NCBI GenBank assembly: GCA_963655255.1
Contig: CAVKEB010000004.1
Location: 1 to 64,000, forward strand
Direction: 5' to 3'
DNA: 64,000 nt
Source of the DNA: CAG-791 sp963655255
GTDB lineage: Bacteria > Bacillota > Clostridia > Lachnospirales > Lachnospiraceae
Part shown: positions 51,898 through 60,786 of the stretch, piece after piece
How the letters are laid out: each line of letters begins with the position of its first letter
Position numbering within the stretch: the stretch's first letter is position 1
Notes under the pieces: generated by a model
Told to the model about the DNA's origin: nothing
The model's database searches: none
What the model saw: only the letters and a program-made list of their open reading frames with translations
Made by a program: the position numbers and the translations under genes

Positions 51898-53142
51898 TCA
51901 TAAATCAGTCCTTTTTCCCTGAATGGTATTCAAGCGGCTCGTGTCTACAAAATCCCGGGCCAGATGAATATCCGAAATATCATTATATAACACAATTCGA
52001 GGCATTTTTCTACTGAGGAACAGATAGATTCCTTCTGTCACCGAATAAGCCCCGATATTCTCAAAGACAAGCAGATCTCCCGGCACCGGCTCTTCCATTT
52101 TCCTCGACCGGACGAGATCGTCGTTCGTCGTGCAGAGGCTCCCGCAGATCGCCCAGTCCGCCCGCTCTTCGTCCGAAATCACGCGGTATTCCACACTCTT
52201 CGGATCGGCATCCGGATCGCCGTTTCCGCGGAAATGCCGGATCACCGGCTGCTTCATTCCCATGATCTGTCCGAGGTAATTCACATGGTTGATGCCGCCG
52301 TCCACGATGCAGTACCGCTTCTCATTCACCGTCTTGCTGTCCATGACTCTGGTGAGATAGAAGCCGCACTCCGTCGCGAAAAACCGTCCCGCCTCCACGG
52401 TAAGCTCCGACCACCCGGCCGCCTCCTTCAGGGCAGGCGCCAGTTCTTTTACCGGAGCCAGCGTATCCGCAAAATCCGCCCCCGCAAAAAGAGGCACCGG
52501 AAGTCCCGGCCCGTACTCCAGTTTCCGAAGTGCAAAACCCTCCGTCTCCCTGACTTCGCGGAACAGGTCCTTCAGCATCTGCAGCTCGTCCCTTTGCTGG
52601 TGCAGCTCTTTGTTCTTCCGCTGGGTTCCGGCAAAATAGTGGATTCCTTCTAATATAAGATTCGGGTACTGTTCGCGGCTCCGGATCACCGTCAGAAGGT
52701 CCTCCTTCGACATTCCGAACTGCGCACCCGAATTCAGGCGAAGGAGAACGGGGATTTTCCTCCCTGCTGCCTTCGCCGCATCCTGCAGAAGCCTTACATG
52801 GCGCAGGGATTCCGCCGTGCAGATTCCGACGCCGTCGCTCACCGCCTGCGAGACATCCGCGGGCTCCTTGTTCACGCCCGAATAGACCACCTTCTCCATC
52901 GGCACCTGCAGCCGCTCGCAGATTGCAAGCTCGCCCGGGCTGCAGACCTCCAGATGCGGAACAACCTCCAGCATCGCGGGGATCAGAAAAGGGTTGGCCT
53001 TGATGGAATAGCAGAGTTTCACCTTCTCTCCGACAATCTCTGTGATCTGTCGGACGCGCTCCCGCAGAGCCTTCGTGTCGAACACATAAGAGGGTGTTCC
53101 ATATTGCTGTGCGATCTCAATCAATGTTTCATTCTTCATCAT
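51898..53142 (-). CDS. PLP-dependent decarboxylase, fold type III (LysA/ornithine family)
   Basis: A 414-aa enzyme of the alanine-racemase-like decarboxylase family. The PLP lysine is in KLCYSIKANPFL (about 46), followed by EVCSPGELAI, GIHYFAGTQ, the beta-barrel domain with ECGFYLTRVMDSK, CIVDGGINHVNYLG, and the cysteine loop CGSLCTTNDDLVRS. Substrates in the family include diaminopimelate, ornithine, arginine and 2,3-diaminopropionate derivatives; which one applies is unknown. Association with a carrier protein and adenylation enzyme suggests decarboxylation of an amino acid or peptidyl substrate for a small molecule. It is 41 bp after the adenylation gene. Confidence 0.88.
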   Translation of the reverse strand: MMKNETLIEIAQQYGTPSYVFDTKALRERVRQITEIVGEKVKLCYSIKANPFLIPAMLEVVPHLEVCSPGELAICERLQVPMEKVVYSGVNKEPADVSQAVSDGVGICTAESLRHVRLLQDAAKAAGRKIPVLLRLNSGAQFGMSKEDLLTVIRSREQYPNLILEGIHYFAGTQRKNKELHQQRDELQMLKDLFREVRETEGFALRKLEYGPGLPVPLFAGADFADTLAPVKELAPALKEAAGWSELTVEAGRFFATECGFYLTRVMDSKTVNEKRYCIVDGGINHVNYLGQIMGMKQPVIRHFRGNGDPDADPKSVEYRVISDEERADWAICGSLCTTNDDLVRSRKMEEPVPGDLLVFENIGAYSVTEGIYLFLSRKMPRIVLYNDISDIHLARDFVDTSRLNTIQGKRTDL

Positions 53143-53183
53143 TTCCTGCCTTACTGCACTCTTTTCTCACACTTGCAAGTCTT

Positions 53184-54788
53184 TTATCCGATCCGGCCTG
53201 CGGGTGCCTGGTAGATTGCTTCCAACGCGTGACGGTCGATCTTCCCGTTCTTGTTCAGCGGCATCGTCTCCAGCTGAATGGTCTTGTTCGGCACCATAAA
53301 CGGCGGCAGAATCTCACGCAGTTCTTTCTCGAGATCTTTTCTCTCCCGCTCCCCCGTATAGAACAGGATCAGACGTTTCTTCTTAGTATCATAGATGCAG
53401 CAGGCGCGGGAGACGCCGTCTCTTGCCATGGTATCCGCCTCCACCTCACCGAGCTCAATCCGGTGGCCGAGGTGTTTGATCTGAAAATCCTTGCGGGAAA
53501 CATAGATCAGATTCCCCTGCGCATCGTAACGGCCGATGTCACCGGTCCGATAAATCCGCTCCGGATAGCGGTCATTCAAAGGATTCTGGACAAAAGCCGC
53601 CTTTGTCCGCTCCGGATCCCGGTAATAGCCAAGGGCCACACACGTTCCGCCCACGCAGATCTCGCCTTCCCTTACCGTATCGGACGGCTCCACCTCTTTG
53701 TCCTCTTCGTCCAGAAGAAAAACCTTCTCATTCTCAAAGGCGATCCCCGCCGGAATGACCTCGTCCAGTCCGTATTCCTTCTGAGGATCCAGCACATAAT
53801 AGGTGCAGTTGCATGTAATCTCCGTCGGTCCGTACAGATTGACGTACATCGCATCCGGCAGGTACTTCTTCCAGACGTTCAGCTGCTTGACCGGCATGAC
53901 CTCTCCCGAGAAGCCGACCGCCCGCACCGTCTCCGGCGTGCGGTAATCCAGGGCATTCATGATGGAGACAAAACACATCGCACTGACCGCCCAGATCAGA
54001 ACCGTGGTCTTCTTCTCCCCAAGATAGTCCATCAGCTGCGTCGGATTGCTGAAGTACTCCCGCGGAATGAGCTGCACCTTCGCGCCGGTGTACAGGCCGC
54101 TGTAAATGTCCTTTACCGACACGTCAAAATCGAACGGTGCCTGGTTTCCCATGACATCCTCTTCCGTGATATGAAACAGCGGAGCAAAATGCGCAATGAA
54201 TTCAATCACGCTCCTGTGGCAGACCGCCACACCTTTCGGCGTTCCAGTGGAGCCGCTCGTGAAATTTACATAGAGCGGTGCCGTGTCCGTCATCCTCCGC
54301 CGGATTCCGTCGAGTACCGCCGTGTCCGCGGATGCTCCTGCCGTTTCGCCGCTCTTTCGCAGAATTTCATCCGCCTGTCCCAGCAGATTTTTCAGGAGAA
54401 TACGCTTTCCGGAGAAAGCAAGCTCCGCCGCCTTTCCGGCATTCTCTTCATCCGTGATCAGAACCGCAGGCTCCAGCACATCCACGACCTTCTGCGCCCT
54501 TGCTGCGGGCTGCCGGACATCAATAAAGCTGTAAAAGCCGCCCGCGTAGACGGCGCCGAACATCGCGGTCACTGCGTCCACGGATTTCTCCAGATAAAAA
54601 GCCACCGGGCTTTCCATCGTCACATTCTCCGACAGAAGCTCTCCCACCGCTCTTGCCTTCCGGACCAGTTCCCGAAAGGTAATGTCCTTCTCCGGATCTC
54701 CAAACGCCGGGCGGTCCGGAAATCGCTCCGCCGACTGCTCCAGCAGTTCCAGAATGTTATGAATGTATCTGCTCAAAATTTCCTCCAT
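53184..54788 (-). CDS. Amino-acid adenylation enzyme (DltA/NRPS A-domain-like)
   Basis: A 534-aa stand-alone adenylating enzyme. Core motifs are YVNFTSGSTGTPKGVAVCH (A3), NLYGPTEITCNCTYY (A5), YRTGDIGRYDAQGNLIYVSR (A7-A8), DFQIKHLGHRIELGEVE, and PLNKNGKIDRHAL (A10, with the catalytic lysine). APFDFDVSVKDIY in A4 carries an Asp expected to hold the amino group of an amino acid. DltA-like features suggest loading onto the small carrier protein downstream. The ATG at 54788 has only a GC-rich hairpin upstream. GGAGGAA lies inside the first codons, so TTG at 54776 is a strong alternative start. It heads the operon. Confidence 0.9.
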   Translation of the reverse strand: MEEILSRYIHNILELLEQSAERFPDRPAFGDPEKDITFRELVRKARAVGELLSENVTMESPVAFYLEKSVDAVTAMFGAVYAGGFYSFIDVRQPAARAQKVVDVLEPAVLITDEENAGKAAELAFSGKRILLKNLLGQADEILRKSGETAGASADTAVLDGIRRRMTDTAPLYVNFTSGSTGTPKGVAVCHRSVIEFIAHFAPLFHITEEDVMGNQAPFDFDVSVKDIYSGLYTGAKVQLIPREYFSNPTQLMDYLGEKKTTVLIWAVSAMCFVSIMNALDYRTPETVRAVGFSGEVMPVKQLNVWKKYLPDAMYVNLYGPTEITCNCTYYVLDPQKEYGLDEVIPAGIAFENEKVFLLDEEDKEVEPSDTVREGEICVGGTCVALGYYRDPERTKAAFVQNPLNDRYPERIYRTGDIGRYDAQGNLIYVSRKDFQIKHLGHRIELGEVEADTMARDGVSRACCIYDTKKKRLILFYTGERERKDLEKELREILPPFMVPNKTIQLETMPLNKNGKIDRHALEAIYQAPAGRIG

Positions 54789-54869
54789 GCCGCCGCGGTG
54801 CTCTGTTCTCTGCCGCGGCTGATGCTGTCTTTTCTTAAAACGCAGCCTGCCGTTCCGTCAGCTTTCTTC

Positions 54870-54899
54870 ATAATCGAAAATTGCCAGAGAATGACTCAA
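54870..54899 (-). promoter_or_regulatory. Possible promoter of the adenylation operon
   Basis: On the minus strand TTGAGT and GATTAT are 18 nt apart, 81 bp upstream of the adenylation enzyme start. A GCCGCGG/CCGCGGC inverted repeat lies between the promoter and the start codon (54793-54821). Confidence 0.4.
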
Positions 54900-54952
54900 A
54901 CTGCATCCGCCTCCGGATGATCCTTCGGCCCCTTGTCTTCCTATAAAGAAAT

Positions 54953-54982
54953 GGCAGGAAAACACGGCTGCGTTTTCCTGCC
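54953..54982 (-). terminator. Probable terminator of the hydrolase operon
   Basis: GGCAGGAAAAC (54953-54963), loop of 8, GTTTTCCTGCC (54972-54982), followed on the minus strand by ATTTCTTTAT. It separates the hydrolase gene (stop 55210) from the adenylation operon. The rest of 54789-55209 holds no recognisable gene. Confidence 0.6.
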
Positions 54983-55209
54983 TCACATTATACTTGCACC
55001 TGCGGGATTCCTTCAACGGCCGCAGGAAAGTTTCGCGGACCATTCCCCCGCCGGAAGCAGTTCTGTGCGCACCGACTGCCGCATTCGGAAAATCGAAACA
55101 AACAGTTTCGACAATTCATTCGATAGATAACATTCCAGGGGGGTCCTTCTCTGCAGACCTTTCTGCAGCATAATACCGTGCCGTTCAATGTTTAAATTTT
55201 CCCGTCTCT

Positions 55210-56322
55210 TCACTCCAGAAAGGAAAGGATCGGTTCCATGTAGCTTCGCAGAATACGGTCCGGACTGGAGTAAATTTCATGCTTCGTTCCATGGATAACC
55301 ACATATTCACAGCGCGGCGCACTCCCCTTTTTCCGGATTCTATCGGCAAAGCTCTTCAGCGCCGTCAGCGACACGTACTGATCGTGTTCTGACTGGAAAA
55401 TCAGGATCGGCGATGCAATCCTCTTCCATCCGCGGCTCTGCAGGTAGATGCTCATCCGGATAGCGGACAGCAGCCACCCATAGGAGGCAGCATTGGTCTG
55501 AAACTCCTGCCTGCTGCTCCGGATTTTCTGATAACGCGCAAAGCGCGGCTCCGACGAGGACGCACTGTTCTTGAAGCTCTCTTTTCCATCGTAGGGCTTC
55601 TGCCCCGCAACATACTTCTCCGCTTTGCCGAAAAGGCACATGACCTGTGCGATCAGCGCGGCAAGCGGCCACGGCATGTTCCCCGTCAGGGGCCGGATCA
55701 TCGGGGAGCTCAGGACGACACGATAGAACAGCGCCGGCTCGAAGGCCGCCGCGCAGGCTCCGATTCCGCCGCCCATGGAATGCGCATACAGGGACAGCGG
55801 AAGGTCCGGATGCTCTTCCCGAATCTCGTGGCAGAGTGCCAGAAGGTCGCGCACATACCGCTTCCACGTATCGACATGCACGAGCGACGGATCCTCCGTC
55901 AGCCGGTAGCTCTGTCCGTGCCCCATGTGCTCCGGCACATACACGTGGTATCCGGCCTGCAGGAAATAATAAACCAGTTCATCGTATTTCGGCGTGCTCT
56001 CCGTAAAGCCATGGCTGATGACCAGCACGCCTCTGGGGGCATCCGCGGCGTAGCACATGACGTGAAGGCTCTCTTTCTCATCACCGATCAGATTCTCACC
56101 GTCTGCTGCACCGGCGGCCTTATTTCCCACCTTTGCAGTGCAATTTTCAGAGGAATTCTCACGCCATTTTCCGGTTCTGGCATTCTGACGGTTTCTGTCG
56201 TTTTCCTTCGCGGCCCTGCGGTTTTCCACACAAAAAAATCTCTCACTCCGCCGTTTCGCCAGATACGGTTCCGCCTCCCGCTTCATCTCTTCCCTGTAAT
56301 TTTCTTCCGTGATCCATCTCAT
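55210..56322 (-). CDS. Alpha/beta hydrolase (lysophospholipase/monoglyceride lipase-like)
   Basis: A 370-aa serine hydrolase. The oxyanion motif HGFTESTPKYDEL, the nucleophile elbow LYAHSMGGGIGACAA, the acid in IFQSEHDQYVSL and the histidine in VIHGTKHEIYSS make a full triad. An N-terminal 85-residue charged segment with NRRAAKENDRNRQNARTGK-like composition is unusual. It could serve lipid or glycan ester hydrolysis. It lies downstream of the TetR and symporter genes and likely forms an operon with them. Confidence 0.88.
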   Translation of the reverse strand: MRWITEENYREEMKREAEPYLAKRRSERFFCVENRRAAKENDRNRQNARTGKWRENSSENCTAKVGNKAAGAADGENLIGDEKESLHVMCYAADAPRGVLVISHGFTESTPKYDELVYYFLQAGYHVYVPEHMGHGQSYRLTEDPSLVHVDTWKRYVRDLLALCHEIREEHPDLPLSLYAHSMGGGIGACAAAFEPALFYRVVLSSPMIRPLTGNMPWPLAALIAQVMCLFGKAEKYVAGQKPYDGKESFKNSASSSEPRFARYQKIRSSRQEFQTNAASYGWLLSAIRMSIYLQSRGWKRIASPILIFQSEHDQYVSLTALKSFADRIRKKGSAPRCEYVVIHGTKHEIYSSPDRILRSYMEPILSFLE

Positions 56323-56442
56323 GACGCCTGTTCCGTCCTCTATTCTTCCTCAGTAACTCCGCTGTTCTTTGCCCGGCAGCCCCGGTCACTCCGCCGTCCG
56401 CCTTTCATCAATGACTCCGCCGCCCTTCGTCCGGCAGACCGG

Positions 56443-57819
56443 TCACTCCGCCTTCTGTCCTTCCATGATGATGCTATTGATCTTCTGCTCATTGTAGAAA
56501 ATCAGCAGCACCGCGCCGATTGCGCAGAATACCGCCGCGCCGAACGCCGCGATCCGGTATCCGGTCCCCGCTGCCATGCCGATCGTCGAAACTGCCGTGA
56601 AAATCAGCATGGACAGGCTCTGCCCCAGCTTAAACGCAAACGTTCTCGCTGCGAAGAACATTCCTTCCCGATTGCTCCCGGAGGTGATGGAATCACTCTG
56701 CGCGATATCCGCCACCATTGCCTGCGGCAGAATCCCGAAAACGGCCATAGGCAGCGCCGCAAAAATCATCAGGACAAAGCCCTGCGCAGTCTCCGGAAGG
56801 AACGGGATTTTTCCCATAAAACCGGTATAAAAGAAAGCGATGCTGAACAAAACAAACGCAAGCAGGAGCATCCGTTTTTTGCCGAATTTCGGAGTCAGCT
56901 TATTGACAGGGAGATAGAACAGAACCGACAATGCCGTCATTCCTACAAAATACAGCGTGGTCATGGTCTCCGGAAGCTTCAGGAGGCTGGTGACGAAAAA
57001 CGGAAGCCCCGTCTGGAACATCGTAAGCGCAATCCAGTAGAAGATGTCCGAACCGACGAATTTCCGGAATTCTCCGTTGCGGAAAGTCGCCGCCAGAGAA
57101 TGGAAGGCGGATTCCTGCACCGGCACCGTGTTCACATATTCCTTTTCGCGAATGCAGAAAACCGGCACCAGCATGCAGATCCAGGCCACCACCGCCATCA
57201 GAGTGAATGTCAGCCGGATTGCGCCGATTCTCCCGAACATCGGGATGAAGGCTCCCCAGATGGCCGGTGCCAGATAGGCTACGGCCGTACCCGCGATGAA
57301 AGTGAACGAAATCGCCGTTGAGATATTCAGCCGCTCCTGCTGTGTGTGGCCGAGTTCCGAGATCAGCGCATTGTACGGCGTGCAGTAAGCCGTGATGAAC
57401 AGATAATACGCCAGTACCATCACCAGAAGAAAGGCCGCGTTGATCCAGCTCTTCTGGTTCACCGGCGACCAGAATACCAGCACGGTCGAGAGCGCCAGCG
57501 GGAGGGACGCCCACTTCAGGAACGGAATTCTCCGCCCGTTTTTCGAAGTGCATCGGTCCGATAAGGAGGCAATCATCGGATCCGTGAATGCGTCAAAAAT
57601 CCGTCCGAGTGCCGTAATGCCGCCGATCACGGTAATGATCCCGAGAACCGCCAGGCCCTGCGGGATGAATACCGTCTGTCCCTGGCCGATCGCCGTTTCA
57701 TCCGGCTGATAGAAATACACCAGCCAGTTGGAGATGATCCCGGACAGCATCGCCCAGCCGAACTGCCCCGCGGCGAACTGCCATATTTTACCTGTCGTCA
57801 TTTTCTTCATTGTGCCCAT
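56443..57819 (-). CDS. GPH-family sugar:cation symporter (MFS)
   Basis: A 458-aa, 12-helix transporter of the glycoside-pentoside-hexuronide family. The loop FDAFTDPMIASLSDRCTSKNG near helices 2-3 is the family signature. The first helix region reads KIWQFAAGQFGWAMLSGIIS. GGGGGAA precedes the ATG. The substrate is unknown, with a glycoside likely. It lies between the tetR gene (149 bp) and the hydrolase gene (120 bp), all on one strand. Confidence 0.9.
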   Translation of the reverse strand: MGTMKKMTTGKIWQFAAGQFGWAMLSGIISNWLVYFYQPDETAIGQGQTVFIPQGLAVLGIITVIGGITALGRIFDAFTDPMIASLSDRCTSKNGRRIPFLKWASLPLALSTVLVFWSPVNQKSWINAAFLLVMVLAYYLFITAYCTPYNALISELGHTQQERLNISTAISFTFIAGTAVAYLAPAIWGAFIPMFGRIGAIRLTFTLMAVVAWICMLVPVFCIREKEYVNTVPVQESAFHSLAATFRNGEFRKFVGSDIFYWIALTMFQTGLPFFVTSLLKLPETMTTLYFVGMTALSVLFYLPVNKLTPKFGKKRMLLLAFVLFSIAFFYTGFMGKIPFLPETAQGFVLMIFAALPMAVFGILPQAMVADIAQSDSITSGSNREGMFFAARTFAFKLGQSLSMLIFTAVSTIGMAAGTGYRIAAFGAAVFCAIGAVLLIFYNEQKINSIIMEGQKAE

Positions 57820-57968
57820 TGTAGCTTCCCCCTTCGATTTTCTTTTTTTCTATCCCCTTTTCCCTGAAAAACCAGCTCTGCCTGCTGCCCCGGCAAAGTT
57901 CTTTGCCGCTCGGTCACCGCTTATTCCAGGCCGCAGACGCAAAGTTCATCGCCTGCACACAGAGCTTT

Positions 57969-58685
57969 TCACCGCTCAGGCGCCGGTGCTCTCCGCACAT
58001 ACGCATCGATTGACGGAACCTGAAGCCCCTGCAGGATGATTCCCAGCATGATCTGCACCTGGCGCTCCCCCTCCACTTCCTGATCCGAGGAAAGAATGTC
58101 GCCATTCGCGGCCAGTTTCTCCATCAGGGACAGAATCGTATGCATCAGGGAAAAATACGTTTCATCGGCAGTCCCGGTCAATCGCAGGCTTCCATCCTTT
58201 CTCCCCCTCTCCAGAATGCCCGCAACACCGGGTTTCAGCTTCAGGATCCCGCTCTCATAGTCGGACAGCCGCTCCTTCGGAATCTCGTATTTCTTCACAA
58301 AGACATCAAACTCCTGCAGAAACTTTAAAAACGGCTTCTGTTCCCGGAAAATATCCACGAAAATGCCAAACAGATTCCGCAGTTCCTCCGCGCCGCTGAC
58401 AGCGGTCCGATTCAGGCGCTTTAAATATTCCTCCGAAACCTGCTCCCAGTAAGCCTCCGCCGCCGCGATCACCAGCTCAATCTTCGTTTGAAAATAGCGG
58501 TACACCGTCGCCACGCCGACCCCGGCGCATTTCGCAATCTCTTCCATGGAAGCATCTTCCACACAGCCTCTCCGGAACAGCTCCATCGCACCGGCGATGA
58601 TCCTTTCCCGTTTCTCCTTCGCCTGACGCAGCCTTGCAGGAGAAGCCTTCTCCTCTTTCCCAGTCATGTTCCTGTCATCCTCCAT
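57969..58685 (-). CDS. TetR family regulator
   Basis: A 238-aa repressor. The HTH region at about 25-70 (RIIAGAMELFRRGCVEDASM, IAKCAGVGVATVYRYFQTK) is typical; the rest is the helical ligand-binding domain. An ATG at 58667 with AGGA is an alternative start. A palindrome upstream (58710-58728) is a plausible own operator. It probably controls the symporter and hydrolase genes. Confidence 0.92.
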   Translation of the reverse strand: MEDDRNMTGKEEKASPARLRQAKEKRERIIAGAMELFRRGCVEDASMEEIAKCAGVGVATVYRYFQTKIELVIAAAEAYWEQVSEEYLKRLNRTAVSGAEELRNLFGIFVDIFREQKPFLKFLQEFDVFVKKYEIPKERLSDYESGILKLKPGVAGILERGRKDGSLRLTGTADETYFSLMHTILSLMEKLAANGDILSSDQEVEGERQVQIMLGIILQGLQVPSIDAYVRRAPAPER

Positions 58686-58709
58686 CGCTGTCCCCTGATG
58701 TTTTTCTTT

Positions 58710-58728
58710 ATGATAGTGATGCTATCAT
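58710..58728. promoter_or_regulatory. Palindromic operator upstream of tetR
   Basis: ATGATAG-TGATG-CTATCAT is a 7+5+7 inverted repeat 24 bp upstream of tetR. On the minus strand TTACAT and TATCAT 17 nt apart could be the promoter, with the -10 box inside the palindrome. The rest of 58686-59019 is AT-rich; a 38-codon frame at 58841-58957 with GAGGTGG upstream is possible but unsupported. Confidence 0.55.
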
Positions 58729-59019
58729 TTTTATGTAAAATATACAAGTATCTTACGAGTAATCGCTTTTTATATTGCACATTTTTTCATTTCTGGTATC
58801 TTTTTTAAAAACAGGGAGCAATTCCGAGGTGGCGGCCACTATGAAACAGTTTTTGCGGAATCGTAAAGCTGCTCGATGCTATGAAATACTTTTCAAGAAA
58901 ATGGAAAACTGTTCAATAGGATGCAGATATCGCAATGAAGGTCTGCGAAAGATTTGATTGCTGATAAGAAAACAGACTATGCATCTGCTGCGAATTCAAA
59001 TTCACTCATTTGAAGAATA

Positions 59020-59772
59020 TTATAATAAATAACATCTCCGTAGTTTGTCCAAAGCATCGGCTTTGCTACCGCGCACACCGAGCTGCTTCAAATCTATATC
59101 TTCATATTTCATTTTATTCAAGAATTCAGAAATATCTTCCCTGACTTTCCCACTTGTATCGACTGTTGTTTCAATTCCTAACAGTCCCAGCATACGGAAT
59201 ACATCATTTTTATGTTTTCTGATATTTTTACCATCCACTGCTTCACCCTTTGCCTTCCGTTCTGTAAGATCCAGCCAGGCCTTCATTTTAAATGGAATGA
59301 GGTACGGTGTATTCAGAATGCTGACTCCATTCAAAACCACCGGACCTCTTTTCAGGAAATTATAATATGCCTCATCCAAGAGGATTGCTGATAAACTAGA
59401 CACTTCCTCTTCCATCGGAATCGGTGTAAGAACTGCATTCTCCGGTAACAGCACCTTATCCGTTTTTCGTGAAAACAACTCAATCATTGCCGGATAATCG
59501 ATGCTTTCTGGTTTCGAAAAACGATAAAACTGATTTTCTCCCGTCCCTTTATTCTTATGTTCATACCCACCCTTCAGAATATATTCCCAGAATCTCTGTC
59601 CAAATTCCGGTGTCAGGGCTTCCAAAATCAGAACCAGGTCAATATCCTTGGTAGTTCGAAAATCCATGTCATAATCAGACATCAGCAGATCACAGGCCGT
59701 CCCACCAATGATCGTATAACACTGCTCATAACCCATAAACCATTCCTTAAAACTCTGAAAGCCTCGAATCAT
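59020..59772 (-). CDS. Nucleotidyltransferase, AbiEii/MNT-like
   Basis: A 250-aa protein of the AbiEii-like nucleotidyltransferase superfamily, which includes toxins of type IV toxin-antitoxin systems. The signature IIGGTACDLLMSDYDMDFRT followed by TKDIDLVLI near the N terminus gives the GG-T and DxD pattern; a Lys-containing FKMKAWLDLTERKAKGE motif lies in the C-terminal half. It overlaps the upstream regulator by 26 bp, with GGGGG before its ATG. AT content is higher than the neighbours. Toxicity is inferred, not shown. Confidence 0.8.
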   Translation of the reverse strand: MIRGFQSFKEWFMGYEQCYTIIGGTACDLLMSDYDMDFRTTKDIDLVLILEALTPEFGQRFWEYILKGGYEHKNKGTGENQFYRFSKPESIDYPAMIELFSRKTDKVLLPENAVLTPIPMEEEVSSLSAILLDEAYYNFLKRGPVVLNGVSILNTPYLIPFKMKAWLDLTERKAKGEAVDGKNIRKHKNDVFRMLGLLGIETTVDTSGKVREDISEFLNKMKYEDIDLKQLGVRGSKADALDKLRRCYLL

Positions 59773-60709
59773 TCATAATCCCCCAAAAAGAATTCATCAT
59801 TTCTTCAACTGCTCCCTGCACACGCTCATCCGGATCCTCTTTCAAACTCTCATACAGAGAAAGGATGTCCACGTGAGCTGAATCCGCAAGCATCTCCGGA
59901 TCATAGCTCCATACTTCGACTTCTACCTGTCTGTCATCCATGCGTTCCTCTTCATAATTTATCCCGGAAATCGTCTTCACGGCATAAACAGACCGCCTCG
60001 GTGCCCCGAGCATAGAACATTCAGATAAAGCCTGATATCCCGCTTTTAACCAGAGATCTTTTACATCCTTTTCATTTACATAAATTTTGTGTCGAACAGG
60101 TGATTGGAGCCAGGGATCCGCTTTCTCGAAAAGCTCTTTCCCCAGGCAGTCAGCAGAGATGATCTTATTCACGCCTTCTTTATAGGTTCTGATAATATTC
60201 AACTGCTCCAACTGTCTCACCGCCCTTGTGATGCTCATAGCGGAAAAATTCAAACCGTTTTCCACCTCTTTCATCGGAAGCCGCGCAGTTTTGCAGTACA
60301 GGAAATACAAGAACACTACTTGTGCCGCCGGAGACAATTTTCTCCCTGCCTGTTCCTCGCAGGAATATTTTTCCTCCAGGACACTCCCCATAAAAGGTAG
60401 ATAGATCTGTTTATTTTCCATCACAAAAGGAATTCTGGCATGGATCAGACTTTTTCTCTGCCTGGGCAGGCATTCATTTAAGACAAGAACAACTGGGAAT
60501 TCAGACTTTTCCCGAACGCGCAACACGTGTTTTTTCACAGAAGCGATGCTGTCCATACTGCCATTCACATACATGAAAAGTGCACGGATATCATCCAGCT
60601 CCACTTGTTTGAAATTATATCGTTCCACGATCAAAAAGGGAAGCGTCTTTGCTCCCTTCCATTCATGATATCTGACTTTTATGCCAAGAGTCTCTTCCAG
60701 ATAGCGCAT
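59747..60709 (-). CDS. Winged-helix regulator, possible AbiEi-like partner
   Basis: A 320-aa protein. A MarR-like winged helix covers about residues 150-215 (LPMKEVENGLNFSAMSITRA, VRQLEQLNIIRTYKEGVNK). The N-terminal part has no recognised fold; the C-terminal part reads AGYQALSECSMLGAPRRSVY. AAAGGGAC precedes ATG 60709. It heads a two-gene unit with the nucleotidyltransferase in the overlapping arrangement common in toxin-antitoxin operons. The promoter lies in inverted repeats upstream. Family assignment is inferred from layout. Confidence 0.65.
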   Translation of the reverse strand: MRYLEETLGIKVRYHEWKGAKTLPFLIVERYNFKQVELDDIRALFMYVNGSMDSIASVKKHVLRVREKSEFPVVLVLNECLPRQRKSLIHARIPFVMENKQIYLPFMGSVLEEKYSCEEQAGRKLSPAAQVVFLYFLYCKTARLPMKEVENGLNFSAMSITRAVRQLEQLNIIRTYKEGVNKIISADCLGKELFEKADPWLQSPVRHKIYVNEKDVKDLWLKAGYQALSECSMLGAPRRSVYAVKTISGINYEEERMDDRQVEVEVWSYDPEMLADSAHVDILSLYESLKEDPDERVQGAVEEMMNSFWGIMNDSRLSEF

Positions 60710-60722
60710 AGTTAGTCCCTTT

Positions 60723-60779
60723 CTAACATTATATTTGTATATTAACATTTATAACGTTAAAATACTATTTTTATGTTAG
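60723..60779 (-). promoter_or_regulatory. AT-rich promoter with nested inverted repeats for the regulator/nucleotidyltransferase pair
   Basis: CTAACAT (60723-60729) and ATGTTAG (60773-60779) form an outer inverted repeat; TTAAC (60742-60746) and GTTAA (60756-60760) an inner one. A perfect TATAAT lies on the minus strand at 60732-60727. This suits an autoregulated toxin-antitoxin promoter. Confidence 0.55.
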
Positions 60780-60786
60780 AATGGTT

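Noticed and set aside
54789..54830. T-box leader ahead of the adenylation gene or valS
   Set aside because: A GCACCGCG string resembles the end of a T-box, but no specifier stem or AGGGTGG sequence precedes it, and it pairs simply with a nearby GCCGCGG.
58841..58957. 38-codon frame with GAGGTGG upstream
   Set aside because: It is short and isolated in AT-rich sequence between two unrelated units and has no recognised similarity.
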